From Rhodococcus sp. P-2 (lineage in GTDB: Bacteria; Actinomycetota; Actinomycetes; Mycobacteriales; Mycobacteriaceae), in assembly GCF_016598535.1 (NCBI RefSeq), contig NZ_CP066779.1, positions 5,702,053-5,766,052 on the forward strand: a stretch of DNA of 64,000 nt, read 5' to 3'. The notes beneath the pieces are model-generated. The model saw only the letters and a list, made by a program, of their open reading frames with translations, was not told the origin of the DNA and made no database searches. Below are positions 1 to 8,031 of this stretch, in pieces. Each line of letters starts with the position of its first letter. The stretch's first letter is position 1. The position numbers were made by a program, and so were the translations under genes.

Positions 1-1069
1 GCGCGATGAACATCGGAATCGTCGGTGTCGCGGCAGTGCCCATGTTGATCTTGTTCACGACATCGACGTACTCGGGAACCGTATTGGGATCTGCGTACTC
101 GGGTTTGACCAGGTCCTGCCAGGTCAGGCCGGGATATTGCGCCAGCACATTGCCGATGGACGCGTCTTCGAGTCGAGCCATGACGTCGCGTCCACGGTCG
201 CTGAGATACTTCCCGAAATCGATGTCGTACGAACGCGCAACGCCGACGACTGCCATGCCGACCACGCCGCCCCACCCGATGCTTCCGCTCGCGTAGCGAA
301 GGTTGTTGGCCGGATTGACCAGCACGCCTCCCTGCGCGGCACCGATCAAGTTGTCGTTGATCTCCGGTGCATATGCGGGAGCGAGTATCGAAGCCCAGTT
401 GGTGGCGATCGCTCCGCCGGAGTAACCCATCAGCGCGATCTCTGCGTCGTCGGTGATTCCGGTTTCCGGGACATCGCGGGCGGCACGCAGAGCGTCGAGC
501 GTCATCATCCCGTATTCGGGTCCGGCAGCGAAGTTTGCATCCGGGCCCTCGGTGTCCGGGACGACGATCGTGTAGCCCAATGCGAAGAGCGGCCCGAACA
601 AGGCTGCCTCGATGGACGTGAAGGTACCGCCGATGTTGAAGTTGCGTCCGCTGGGCGTCCAGTCACCGATCGGGGTGTTGCCCGCGATCGCGCGAGACGG
701 ACTGTCGTCGGGGTTCAGAGAATCGTAAAAGGACTGGTACGAAACAACTTTGTTCGGTTGAGCGTTGGCGGGGCGCAGGATCGAGGTGACGTTGGCGGAC
801 GGTTGTCCCAGGGCGTCGGTTGATCGATAGAGAACCTGCACTGCCTGTATCGGGGTCGGGACGTTGAGCACCGTGTACGGCACGGTGCGAGTCTCGAGGA
901 CTGCGCCGGGAGCGTACGACGAGAGGGGCGTCGCGCCGTCGTAGCTGTAGAAACCGTCATCAGGGGACTGGGCAAGAGTCGGCTGTGCGAGCGCTACCGG
1001 TGCGCCGACGCCTGTCAGTGCGACAGCGAGTACTCCGACAACTATGCGAGATAAGACCCTTGACGACAT
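1..1069 (-). CDS. Secreted LIP-family lipase/esterase (3' end beyond window)
   Basis: An exported alpha/beta hydrolase of the secretory lipase (LIP) family, probably hydrolysing esters or triacylglycerols outside the membrane. The reading frame is open from an ATG at 1069 to the window edge, so the C-terminus (catalytic Asp/His) is not seen. The N-terminus has a basic start (MSSRVLSR), a hydrophobic core and an Ala-rich cleavage region ending ALAQ, which is a Sec signal peptide. Further in, the mature chain carries a nucleophile elbow GYSGG with Ser near residue 217, preceded by a VVPDTEG stretch typical of the family. A second, divergent LIP-type lipase lies at 22431-23561. Family confidence is good; the substrate is unknown. 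Confidence 0.85.
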   Translation of the reverse strand, partial: MSSRVLSRIVVGVLAVALTGVGAPVALAQPTLAQSPDDGFYSYDGATPLSSYAPGAVLETRTVPYTVLNVPTPIQAVQVLYRSTDALGQPSANVTSILRPANAQPNKVVSYQSFYDSLNPDDSPSRAIAGNTPIGDWTPSGRNFNIGGTFTSIEAALFGPLFALGYTIVVPDTEGPDANFAAGPEYGMMTLDALRAARDVPETGITDDAEIALMGYSGGAIATNWASILAPAYAPEINDNLIGAAQGGVLVNPANNLRYASGSIGWGGVVGMAVVGVARSYDIDFGKYLSDRGRDVMARLEDASIGNVLAQYPGLTWQDLVKPEYADPNTVPEYVDVVNKINMGTAATPTIPMFIA

Positions 1070-1133
1070 ACTCGTCCTCCACATTGGTGTGCCACGCCCC
1101 ACCCTGAGATCGCGGTGTGACGACCACCATATA

Positions 1134-1589
1134 TTACTCGCGGGTAATGTGGGGATCGGTCATCTCGGGCGCCGTGTCGAGTTCTCGGCGTAGAAAGATC
1201 TCGGAGGACTCGCCGGGGAGTAGCAATACTCCGGCATCGACGTATCCCATTGCGCGATAGAAGTTCTGGGCTGATTCGTCGGCGAGTGTGGAGGTGAGGA
1301 CCGTCGAATATCCCGCACGGCGCATCTGTGTTTCCCAATATCTGACCAACGCGCTCCCGATGCCTTGGCCGCGGTTTAGAGACTGGACGGTCAGCATGTT
1401 CATGAACGGAATCTCGTCCCAGAACAGGCCCCAACGGAGCCATCCGATTGGATTATCGCTGTCCTCGGCGACGAGTATCCGGCCGCGTTGGACCACCGAC
1501 ACGAGTTCCTCGTCTGCGATGTGCGAGTCGTTCTCACGTAAGAACGGCAAGTCTGTCTGTGCTGCGACGCGAATGTTCACCACACACAT
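1134..1589 (-). CDS. GNAT family N-acetyltransferase
   Basis: A 151-residue single-domain GNAT acetyltransferase that would transfer an acetyl group from acetyl-CoA to an amine; the substrate cannot be told from sequence. The acetyl-CoA pyrophosphate loop appears as LNRGQGIGSALV, followed by the usual helix and ESAQNFYRAMGY near the end, matching GNAT motifs A and B. It is followed on the same strand by the lipase gene at 1069, 64 bases away. It lies 12 bases downstream of a second GNAT gene, so the two acetyltransferases are probably cotranscribed. They are not close copies of each other. Confidence 0.85.
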   Translation of the reverse strand: MCVVNIRVAAQTDLPFLRENDSHIADEELVSVVQRGRILVAEDSDNPIGWLRWGLFWDEIPFMNMLTVQSLNRGQGIGSALVRYWETQMRRAGYSTVLTSTLADESAQNFYRAMGYVDAGVLLLPGESSEIFLRRELDTAPEMTDPHITRE

Positions 1590-1601
1590 CAGTATTGCCG
1601 T

Positions 1602-2078
1602 TCAAGCTGAGGCGGTTACGTTCGGCTTGGACAGGTAGACAACTCCGGGGATGTGGCTGGGATCCGGCGGCAATTGAGCGTAGCCGGCTCGGGTGTAGAG
1701 GCGAATGTTCCGCACGCTCTTGCTGCCGGTGAACAACTCGAAACTGGTGATGTGCTCGGGTGCATTCTGTTCCACGTGCTGCAAGAGGCGTCGGCCGAGG
1801 CCATTGCCCGCCAAGTCCGGCGCCACCATGAGGCGACCTATCTGCCATGCGGTTCCGTCGGCTGTGCCGCGGACGGCCCCGACGAGCCGGCCGCCGCGTC
1901 GTGCGGTCCAGACCGTCGACTCCTGAACCCAGGCTCGGACCGTGGGTAGGTCCTCGTGGAGCGGGGGTATGTCCATGCTGTTGTTCGAGATTGCTTCAGA
2001 GACCCAGCAACAGCGTTGTAGAACAAGGATTTCCGCGGCGTCCCCGTCCGTTGCGCCCTCTATGACTATTTCGTCCAT
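1602..2078 (-). CDS. GNAT family N-acetyltransferase
   Basis: A 158-residue GNAT acetyltransferase. MDEIVIEGATDGDA opens the fold, VAPDLAGNGLGRRLL is the acetyl-CoA loop and NIRLYTRAGY the C-terminal helix. The frame stays open further upstream to 2243, but that extension would read through a 19-bp tandem repeat and part of a terminator. I therefore place the start at the ATG at 2078, where family homology begins. Presumed substrate: a small amine or antibiotic; no specific evidence. Confidence 0.82.
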   Translation of the reverse strand: MDEIVIEGATDGDAAEILVLQRCCWVSEAISNNSMDIPPLHEDLPTVRAWVQESTVWTARRGGRLVGAVRGTADGTAWQIGRLMVAPDLAGNGLGRRLLQHVEQNAPEHITSFELFTGSKSVRNIRLYTRAGYAQLPPDPSHIPGVVYLSKPNVTASA

Positions 2079-2139
2079 GGTTTCCCTTACGAATCGGTTC
2101 TTCGTACCCGCAGGGCAATTGTTCACCCGCAGGCTGAAT

Positions 2140-2191
2140 TTGGCGCGCGGCTGAACAATTGGCGCGCGGCTGAACAATTGGCGCGCGGCTG
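2140..2191. repeat. 19-bp tandem direct repeat, about 2.7 copies
   Basis: The unit ttggcgcgcggctgaacaa occurs at 2140-2158 and 2159-2177, then a 14-base partial copy at 2178-2191. It sits 60-110 bases upstream of the GNAT start at 2078, next to the terminator of the TerC gene. A nearby diverged sequence (caattgttcacccgcaggctgaa, 2116-2138) shares the ctgaa and caatt words. It could be an operator array or slipped-strand DNA; no function is shown. Confidence 0.9.
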
Positions 2192-2224
2192 TGAATGCAG
2201 AGAGTTTCAATTCAGTCATAACAA

Positions 2225-2262
2225 ACAAAACGCCCGCGACCAATTGGTCGCGGGCGTTTGTG
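2225..2262 (-). terminator. Rho-independent terminator after the TerC gene
   Basis: Arms cgcccgcgacc and ggtcgcgggcg flank the short centre aatt. On the minus strand the hairpin is followed by gttttgtttgt, a U-rich tail. It lies 10 bases beyond the stop of the TerC-family gene and separates it from the acetyltransferases. Confidence 0.85.
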
Positions 2263-2271
2263 AAAAGAACG

Positions 2272-3393
2272 TCAGACAGTTGCCGGAGTGTTCTCGTCCA
2301 ACTTCGGATCGTCGTTCGCGATTCGCTTGTTGCGAATGAGGCTGCTGATGAAAGCAGCGCCGATCAAGAAGACACCGACCAGGCCGGTGATGATCTCGTT
2401 GATGTGAACGCCGATGGACACCATCAAGATGACGGCCAGAGCGCCGATGGCCCAGTGGGCACCGTGCTCGAGGTAGACGTAATCGGAGAGCGTGCCCTTG
2501 CGGACCAGGAAGACCGTGATGGAACGGACAAACATCGCGCCGACGAAGCCGAGGCCCAGAGCGATGATGATCGGGTCTGCCGTGATGGCGAATGCGCCGA
2601 TGACGCCGTCGAACGAGAAGGACGCGTCGAGGACCTCGAGGTAAAGGAACAGGAAGAAGCCGGCCTTGCCGGTTGCCTTCGCGAGCTGCGTGGGGCCGCC
2701 GGATTTGGAGGTTTCTTCCTCTTCGCCTTCTTCCGGCAGGTTGAACAGTTCACCCAGTCCGTTGACCGCGATGTAGGTGATCATGCCCAGAACACCGGAG
2801 ATCATGACGGTGGAAACCTTGTCGTCGGCAGCGAGGAAAGAACCACTGAGAACCAGGACGATGCCGGCCACGACGACGGAGAGCTGATCGAGCTTGCCGA
2901 TGCGAGCGAGCGGCTTCTCCAGCCAGGACAACCACGTGATCTCACGCTCTTCGAAGATGAATCCGAGGAAGAGCATCAGCAGGAACATGCCACCGAAGGC
3001 AGCGATCTGCGGGTGAGCGTCGGTGAGGATGGTTTCGTAGCTCGGCTCGCCGTTGGTGAAGTACGCGGCGTCGTCCGCAGGCGGGTTCAGTGCGAGGTCG
3101 AGTGCAGCTACGGGTCCGAGACCGGATGCAGCCCAGACGATCACGAGCGGGAACACCAGACGCATACCGAAGACAGCGATGATGACGCCGATGGTGAGGA
3201 AGATCTTCTGCCAGAATTCACTCATTCTTTGCAGAACAGTGGCGTTGATGACGGCGTTGTCGAAGGAAAGCGAGATTTCCAGAATCGACAGGATGATGAC
3301 GAGGAACAGTGCCTCGGGTCCGCCGTAGATGAACGCAACGATCATCGCGAGGATCGAAATTGCGATGGATAAACCGAATATTCGCAGTACCAC
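2272..3393 (-). CDS. TerC-family integral membrane protein (DUF475)
   Basis: A 373-residue polytopic membrane protein of the TerC/DUF475 family, linked to metal-ion handling and tellurite/stress resistance. Two internally related acidic membrane motifs are visible: ISLSFDNAVINATV near residues 40-54 and DASFSFDGVIGAFAIT in the second half. Their buried Asp residues are the presumed metal-ion path. A charged cytoplasmic loop (EEGEEEE) lies between the halves, and about eight to nine hydrophobic segments can be counted. The start is GTG at 3393 with gaaaggg upstream. It lies downstream of terD on the same strand, a pairing characteristic of Ter systems, in which TerC is thought to anchor soluble TerD/TerB complexes at the membrane. 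Confidence 0.93.
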   Translation of the reverse strand: MVLRIFGLSIAISILAMIVAFIYGGPEALFLVIILSILEISLSFDNAVINATVLQRMSEFWQKIFLTIGVIIAVFGMRLVFPLVIVWAASGLGPVAALDLALNPPADDAAYFTNGEPSYETILTDAHPQIAAFGGMFLLMLFLGFIFEEREITWLSWLEKPLARIGKLDQLSVVVAGIVLVLSGSFLAADDKVSTVMISGVLGMITYIAVNGLGELFNLPEEGEEEETSKSGGPTQLAKATGKAGFFLFLYLEVLDASFSFDGVIGAFAITADPIIIALGLGFVGAMFVRSITVFLVRKGTLSDYVYLEHGAHWAIGALAVILMVSIGVHINEIITGLVGVFLIGAAFISSLIRNKRIANDDPKLDENTPATV

Positions 3394-3465
3394 GGAGCGT
3401 GGCCCTTTCTAGTTGGTCAATGCAGAGTGGTTACTGCAAGCGGTCTCTCACCGCATCCGAACGTG

Positions 3466-3509
3466 AAAACGGGGAGGGTTCCACAGACTACTGCGGAACC
3501 TTCCCCGAG
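3466..3509 (-). terminator. Rho-independent terminator after terD
   Basis: On the minus strand the stem ggggaaggttccgca pairs with tgtggaaccctcccc, with one imperfect position, followed by gtttt. It lies 21 bases past the terD stop and 73 bases before the TerC-family start. terD is therefore probably transcribed largely alone, with read-through or a separate promoter for the TerC gene. Confidence 0.8.
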
Positions 3510-3530
3510 TCAGCTCGTCGAGAGCGAAGA

Positions 3531-4106
3531 TCAGACGTTGACGCCGTAATCGCGCGCGATGCCCGCGAGGCCGGACGCGTAGCCCTGGCCGATTGCGCGG
3601 AACTTCCACTCTGCACCGTTGCGGTACAGCTCACCGAAGACCATGGCGGTCTCGGTGGAAGCGTCCTCGGAGAGGTCGTAACGAGCGAGCTCGTTGCCGT
3701 TCGACTTGTCGACGACGCGGATGTACGCGTTGCGGACCTGGCCGAAGGACTGCGAGCGAGCTTCTGCGTCGTAGATCGAGACGGGGAAGACAACGCTCTC
3801 GACCTCGGCGGGAACCGCTGCGAGGTTCACGTCGATCTGCTCGTCGTCGCCTTCGCCTTCGCCGTCCGTGTTGTCACCCTTGTGCTCGATCGAGCCGTCG
3901 GGCGAACGGAGGTTGTTGAAGAAGATGAAGTGCTGGTCGGAGAGGACCTTCTTGTTCGAGCCTGCGCCGATCGCGCTGGCGTCGAGGTCGAAAGCAGCTC
4001 CGGTGGTGGAACGCGCGTCCCAGCCCAGGCCGACGACCACTGCAGTCAGGTTCGGGGCCTCCTTCGTGAGAGAGACATTGCCGCCTTTGGTCAAGCTGAC
4101 GCCCAT
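3531..4106 (-). CDS. terD: TerD family protein
   Basis: A 191-residue cytosolic calcium-binding stress protein of the TerD/CABP family. It starts [13 protein letters not shown], the family signature. It has the WDAR segment, [19 protein letters not shown] and an acidic [14 protein letters not shown] loop, and these aspartates form the paired Ca2+ sites. The end [12 protein letters not shown] is also typical. The start ATG at 4106 has gaaagga at good spacing. It is divergent from the rightward Ter operon, so one control region at 4107-4265 may set both. The specific trigger (tellurite, oxidative or envelope stress, phage) is not visible. Confidence 0.95.
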   Translation of the reverse strand: MGVSLTKGGNVSLTKEAPNLTAVVVGLGWDARSTTGAAFDLDASAIGAGSNKKVLSDQHFIFFNNLRSPDGSIEHKGDNTDGEGEGDDEQIDVNLAAVPAEVESVVFPVSIYDAEARSQSFGQVRNAYIRVVDKSNGNELARYDLSEDASTETAMVFGELYRNGAEWKFRAIGQGYASGLAGIARDYGVNV

Positions 4107-4265
4107 TCAGGGGTCCTTTCAAGAGGAGAGACAAGGCCCACTACGACGCGAAGTCGTCTTGGGAGTGTGTTTACCTCCACCACCCTAACCGCAGTTCCGG
4201 TGTGTTCGCCGTAACAGCAGAATTACGAACCGAGAAGCGAAGTGCTGGACCCGTAGGATTCAATC
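4107..4265. promoter_or_regulatory. Divergent control region of the Ter cluster
   Basis: These 159 non-coding bases separate the leftward terD start from the rightward GTG at 4266. The short inverted repeat cgacgcgaagtcg lies near 4144-4156. No clear -35/-10 pair could be assigned by eye. The position alone makes it the likely promoter region for both arms. Confidence 0.5.
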
Positions 4266-5495
4266 GTGGTGGGAAGATGGTCGGAGCGCTTCAATCGGGG
4301 GGCAAGAGTGGGGGAGTCGGTCAGTCGTGCGCGGGAGGCGCAGACGGCCATGGTTTCGGCGTTCCTCGACATGGACAAGCGGCAGACCATCGCGTCGGCA
4401 GCAGTCGACGCTTCCGCCGAGCTGTACCCCGAGCGCGGGCTGCGCGCTGCGTGGGAACCCGTTCGGGATCGGTGCTTCCAGGCTGCGTCGGACTACCTCG
4501 ACACATCCGAGCGCTATGGCAACGATCAGGTACTTCACCAGAACCCGAACGGTGCTCGGGCGGCGTTCGAGAAGTCGGTAGCTGCACTTGTCGAGGCAGC
4601 GCAGGGCGTCGACGCCTTCTACAACGGACATCGAGCGCATCTCGAGCAGGCGACGGTCACGATGTCCGCCATTCCCGTTCTCGGCCAACAGGCACGAACC
4701 CTGGCGAACGCCGCCCGGGAGAAACTTGCTGCCACTGATCAGCGCTATCGCGAGTACCCGTCGGTGGTGACGGCCTCCGAACACCTCGACGACGCGGTTG
4801 CAGCGCTCGACAACGCGCGATCCTCCGGTCGCGCCGACGCAGTCCGCACGCGGGCCGAGAGTGTCCGCGAAGCGGTATCGGCGCTCGAGGAAGCATTGGC
4901 AGACGCCCCGTCGACCCAGCACCGTGCAGAGATGACGATCTCCTCGGTCTCGACCAGGTTGTCGGCAGTGCGCACACGAGTGGACCGGCTGGATCCGGCG
5001 TACTCCGCATTGCTCCGCGAGTTCAACGCAGCAAGTTCCGCTGACCTCGTCGACAACAGCAGTCGCAGCCGAGCGCACATCGATCAGGCTGACATCGATC
5101 TCAAGGAAGCGAAGCAGTCGTTGGCTGCGGGAAACCCCGAACACGCACTGGCTTTGATGGCCGAAGCACGTGTTCACCTCGCCGACGCCGAAGCGTGCGC
5201 CGATGCCGTGACGGACCGTCTCGCTACTCTGCGTGCAGTTCGGGCAGATCCGAGCGAAAAGGAACGTGAGGTTCGTTTCCGGCTGAAAGACGCCCAGATG
5301 TTCGCTGTTAACCAAGGGTTGGTGGCGGAGTGGGGCTCCGTACTCGATGCTCAACTAGCAAGGATCGAGCGAGCGAGTGCGTCACTGTCGGGAACTCATC
5401 CGGACTACTGGTCGTATGTATTACAGCTGGACTCGGTATCGACGTTCATCACCGAAGTTGTCGAGAAGATGCGGGCGCGAGCCGGCAAAAACTGA
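4266..5495 (+). CDS. Ter-cluster-associated alpha-helical protein, function unknown
   Basis: A 409-residue soluble, almost wholly helical protein rich in Ala, Arg, Glu and Asp, with long heptad-like stretches (RAREAQTAM..., DAVAALDNARSS..., EACADAVTDRLATLRAV). No signal peptide, membrane segment or enzymatic motif is seen. I do not recognise a named family. It resembles coiled-coil proteins that accompany Ter biosynthetic genes and may be a scaffold. The start is GTG at 4266; a second GTG at 4269 is possible. It is the first gene of the rightward Ter operon, 92 bases before the CitE-like gene. It is not obviously TelA. Confidence 0.75.
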   Translation: MVGRWSERFNRGARVGESVSRAREAQTAMVSAFLDMDKRQTIASAAVDASAELYPERGLRAAWEPVRDRCFQAASDYLDTSERYGNDQVLHQNPNGARAAFEKSVAALVEAAQGVDAFYNGHRAHLEQATVTMSAIPVLGQQARTLANAAREKLAATDQRYREYPSVVTASEHLDDAVAALDNARSSGRADAVRTRAESVREAVSALEEALADAPSTQHRAEMTISSVSTRLSAVRTRVDRLDPAYSALLREFNAASSADLVDNSSRSRAHIDQADIDLKEAKQSLAAGNPEHALALMAEARVHLADAEACADAVTDRLATLRAVRADPSEKEREVRFRLKDAQMFAVNQGLVAEWGSVLDAQLARIERASASLSGTHPDYWSYVLQLDSVSTFITEVVEKMRARAGKN

Positions 5496-5587
5496 ATGGT
5501 CGGGCCGATCGGGGGATCGGAGTAGCTCGACGCGTTGTCACAGGGGGTCGTTTCATGGACTTGATTGCGGTTACAGAGAGAAGAGAA

Positions 5588-6745
5588 ATGCAGCACTTTC
5601 AACATCTCGAGGACGACGTGCGGGAGCAACTGTTCCTGCATGCGCCTCGGTCGTTCGCGGATTCCGACGAGAGGGATCTGCTCGCGATTGCTCTGGGTGC
5701 AACTCTCTACGTTCCGGCCACCCGGGCCGGGTTGGCCGACATCGTGGTCAAGCGAGCGTCCGAGGGCGTCAGCTCGATGGTGCTCGATCTCGAAGACGCC
5801 GTCGCTGATCACGAGGTGGAGTCGGCGCGCGCTAACGCGGTTGACGCTCTCGACAAGATCGCGTCGACCGACGCCGTCGGCATGTTGCTGTTCGTGCGGG
5901 TCCGTGAGGTCGCGGACATCCACAAGGTCGCCGCGTCGTTGACCGAGGGGCGTGCCGCGCTCACCGGGTTCGTCATCCCCAAGTTCGGCAGCGAGTCCGG
6001 CCCCGTGTTTCTCGACGCCGTCGCGGACGCGTCCGAGCTGCTGGGTAAGCATCTCTACGCGATGCCGGTACTCGAATCACCCGCGCTGGTTCACCGCGAT
6101 ACACGTGATCTCGAATTGCGCACCATCAGTGGAATTCTCGCGCAACACCGCGAGCGCATCCTTGCCGTCCGCATCGGCGCCACCGACATGTGCAGCACCT
6201 TCGGCATCCGTCGTGACCGCGATCTGACCATCTACGACGTGCGCGTGGTGGTCGACGTCATCGCCGACATCGTCAACTACCTCGGCCGCGCCGACGGTTC
6301 GGGTTTTGTCATCACCGGGCCGGTGTGGGAGTACTTCGCCGATCACGAACGCATGTTCCGGCCGATGCTGCGCGCCACCCCGTTCGAGGAACACGACGCC
6401 GTCCGGTTCCGTCAGCACCTCGTCAGCCGCGACCTCGACGGCCTGCTCCGTGAGATCGCGCTGGACCGAGCCAACGGAATCCAAGGCAAGACGGTCATCC
6501 ACCCGTCGCACGTCGCGGCGGTCAATGCTCTCTCCGCGGTCACGCACGAGGAGTACCACGATGCCCTCGACATTCTCGGTGCCGACGCTGGGGGAGTGCA
6601 GGCGTCCGGATACCGGAACAAGATGAACGAGATGAAGCCGCACCGCAATTGGGCTCATCAGACTGCGCTCCGCGCTCACGTGTTCGGTGTGACCAACAAG
6701 GGCATCACGTTCGTCGAGTTGCTGACGGCGTTGGTCGATCGATGA
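5588..6745 (+). CDS. HpcH/HpaI aldolase - CitE-like lyase of the Ter biosynthetic module
   Basis: A 385-residue CitE/HpcH-type TIM-barrel lyase. YVPATRAGLADIV opens the barrel, and MVLDLEDAV supplies the metal/CoA-binding acidic pair. FVIPKFGS, MPVLESPAL and VRIGATDMCSTFG are the further strand ends expected for the fold, and IQGKTVIHPSHV is the conserved C-terminal piece. Ter-associated members are proposed to make or cleave a carbon-carbon bond in a nucleoside-like metabolite. The frame is open to 5330, overlapping the upstream gene. I chose ATG 5588, where homology starts (MQHFQHLEDD) behind a purine-rich stretch; ATG 5555 is an alternative. Its stop overlaps the next start (ATGA), indicating translational coupling. 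Confidence 0.88.
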   Translation: MQHFQHLEDDVREQLFLHAPRSFADSDERDLLAIALGATLYVPATRAGLADIVVKRASEGVSSMVLDLEDAVADHEVESARANAVDALDKIASTDAVGMLLFVRVREVADIHKVAASLTEGRAALTGFVIPKFGSESGPVFLDAVADASELLGKHLYAMPVLESPALVHRDTRDLELRTISGILAQHRERILAVRIGATDMCSTFGIRRDRDLTIYDVRVVVDVIADIVNYLGRADGSGFVITGPVWEYFADHERMFRPMLRATPFEEHDAVRFRQHLVSRDLDGLLREIALDRANGIQGKTVIHPSHVAAVNALSAVTHEEYHDALDILGADAGGVQASGYRNKMNEMKPHRNWAHQTALRAHVFGVTNKGITFVELLTALVDR

Positions 6746-8031
6746 CAGAGGTCGTCCAGTCCAGGGACGTCCCCTGGGCTACCGCAGAATTCGGCTTGGA
6801 CCTCGTTCACGGCGATTCGTCACTCGGGCATTCGGTGCCCGATCTGGTGATCCCCGGACTTCGGCGGAATCCGCGTCGCGCTCACTTGCTGGTGTCCACG
6901 GTGCTGGGAAAGCACGTACCTACCGAGCCGTCCGTTGTCATCGGCGCTGCCGACGACCTCGGCGACTTGGTGCGGACCGCTCTCGGTGACGGCGTCGACG
7001 TCGTCGTGCTCGGGTTTGCCGAAACTGCAACAGGTTTGGGCCACTGCGTCGCGGCTCGTCTGCACGCTCACTGCTACCTGCACTCCACGCGCCGGGACGT
7101 ACCCGGTGCCACGACGCTCGCCGGATTCGAGGAGGGACACTCGCACGCCACGAGTCATCTGATGCAGCCGACGTCCGCCGAACTGTTCGAGAACGACCTG
7201 CCGCTGGTCCTCGTCGACGACGAGATCTCCACCGGCGCAACCGCGATCGACGCCATCCGGGCGCTGCACGGGCAATGCCCGCGAAGCCGTTACGTCGTGG
7301 CCTCGCTGGTGGACATGAGGACCGAGGAACACCGAGCCACCAGCGAAGCCGCGGCGGCAGAGTTGGGCGTGCGGATCGACTACGTCTCTCTCGCTTCGGG
7401 TTCGACGGTCCTGCCCGACGGCCTGACCGAGCGCGTCACGGCCCTGGATGCTCCGGATCTCAATCCGATCGGCGATCGTCGAGGCTCCTTGGCTCAAGTG
7501 GATCTGCCATGGCCCGCACACGTCCCCGACGGTGGCCGGCACGGTTTTCTCGATGGCGACACCGAGGCATTCGAGTCCGCCGTCGAGGCGGCGGTGTCCA
7601 TCCTCGGAACATCGATCGACCCGTCGCGTGCTGTGATCGTGATCGGTCACGAAGAGTTGATGTACCTGCCATTGCGGATCGCAGCGGGCTTGGAACGCGC
7701 TGGGCGAGCAGTTCGGTACCAGACCACAACTCGCTCACCCGCCTACGTCGTCGACCTGCCGGGATACCCGCTGCGTCGTGGGTTCACCTTTCCGGCACCG
7801 GAACTGGGTGAAAACGAGCCTCGATACGTGTACAACGCGCAGTGGCCTGATGCGGCGGTCGAAGCCCTTGCATTGCTGGTCGTCGACGAGCCCGCCGACA
7901 CCGATCGGTTGACGGCGATGGACGGAGTGGTCGAGGTGTTGCGGAACTCGGGCACCGACGTCCTGGTCGCCACCGTTCGCGGGGCCGATCCGTCGGCGCT
8001 GCGAGATTCCAGAGCAGGAGGCTCGTCATGA
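6742..8031 (+). CDS. Phosphoribosyltransferase with C-terminal TRSP domain
   Basis: A 429-residue, two-part protein. The first half is a type I phosphoribosyltransferase fold with a PRPP-binding loop VLVDDEISTGATAI at about residues 156-169. The second half (about 270-429) matches the TRSP domain known from Ter-type operons. It carries the conserved GHEELMYLPLRIAAGLE and RSPAYVVDLPGYPLRRGF segments. By family knowledge it should attach or remove a phosphoribosyl group on the operon's metabolite. It overlaps the gene before and the gene after by four bases (ATGA), so the enzymes are translated in step. The substrate is unknown. Confidence 0.9.
   Translation: MTEVVQSRDVPWATAEFGLDLVHGDSSLGHSVPDLVIPGLRRNPRRAHLLVSTVLGKHVPTEPSVVIGAADDLGDLVRTALGDGVDVVVLGFAETATGLGHCVAARLHAHCYLHSTRRDVPGATTLAGFEEGHSHATSHLMQPTSAELFENDLPLVLVDDEISTGATAIDAIRALHGQCPRSRYVVASLVDMRTEEHRATSEAAAAELGVRIDYVSLASGSTVLPDGLTERVTALDAPDLNPIGDRRGSLAQVDLPWPAHVPDGGRHGFLDGDTEAFESAVEAAVSILGTSIDPSRAVIVIGHEELMYLPLRIAAGLERAGRAVRYQTTTRSPAYVVDLPGYPLRRGFTFPAPELGENEPRYVYNAQWPDAAVEALALLVVDEPADTDRLTAMDGVVEVLRNSGTDVLVATVRGADPSALRDSRAGGSS

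Noticed and set aside
2140-2191. Possible CRISPR repeats
   Set aside because: The copies are directly adjacent with no spacers, only 2.7 units, and no cas genes are nearby.
4266-5495. TelA (toxic anion resistance) assignment
   Set aside because: It is helical and in a Ter cluster, but I see none of the conserved TelA blocks.
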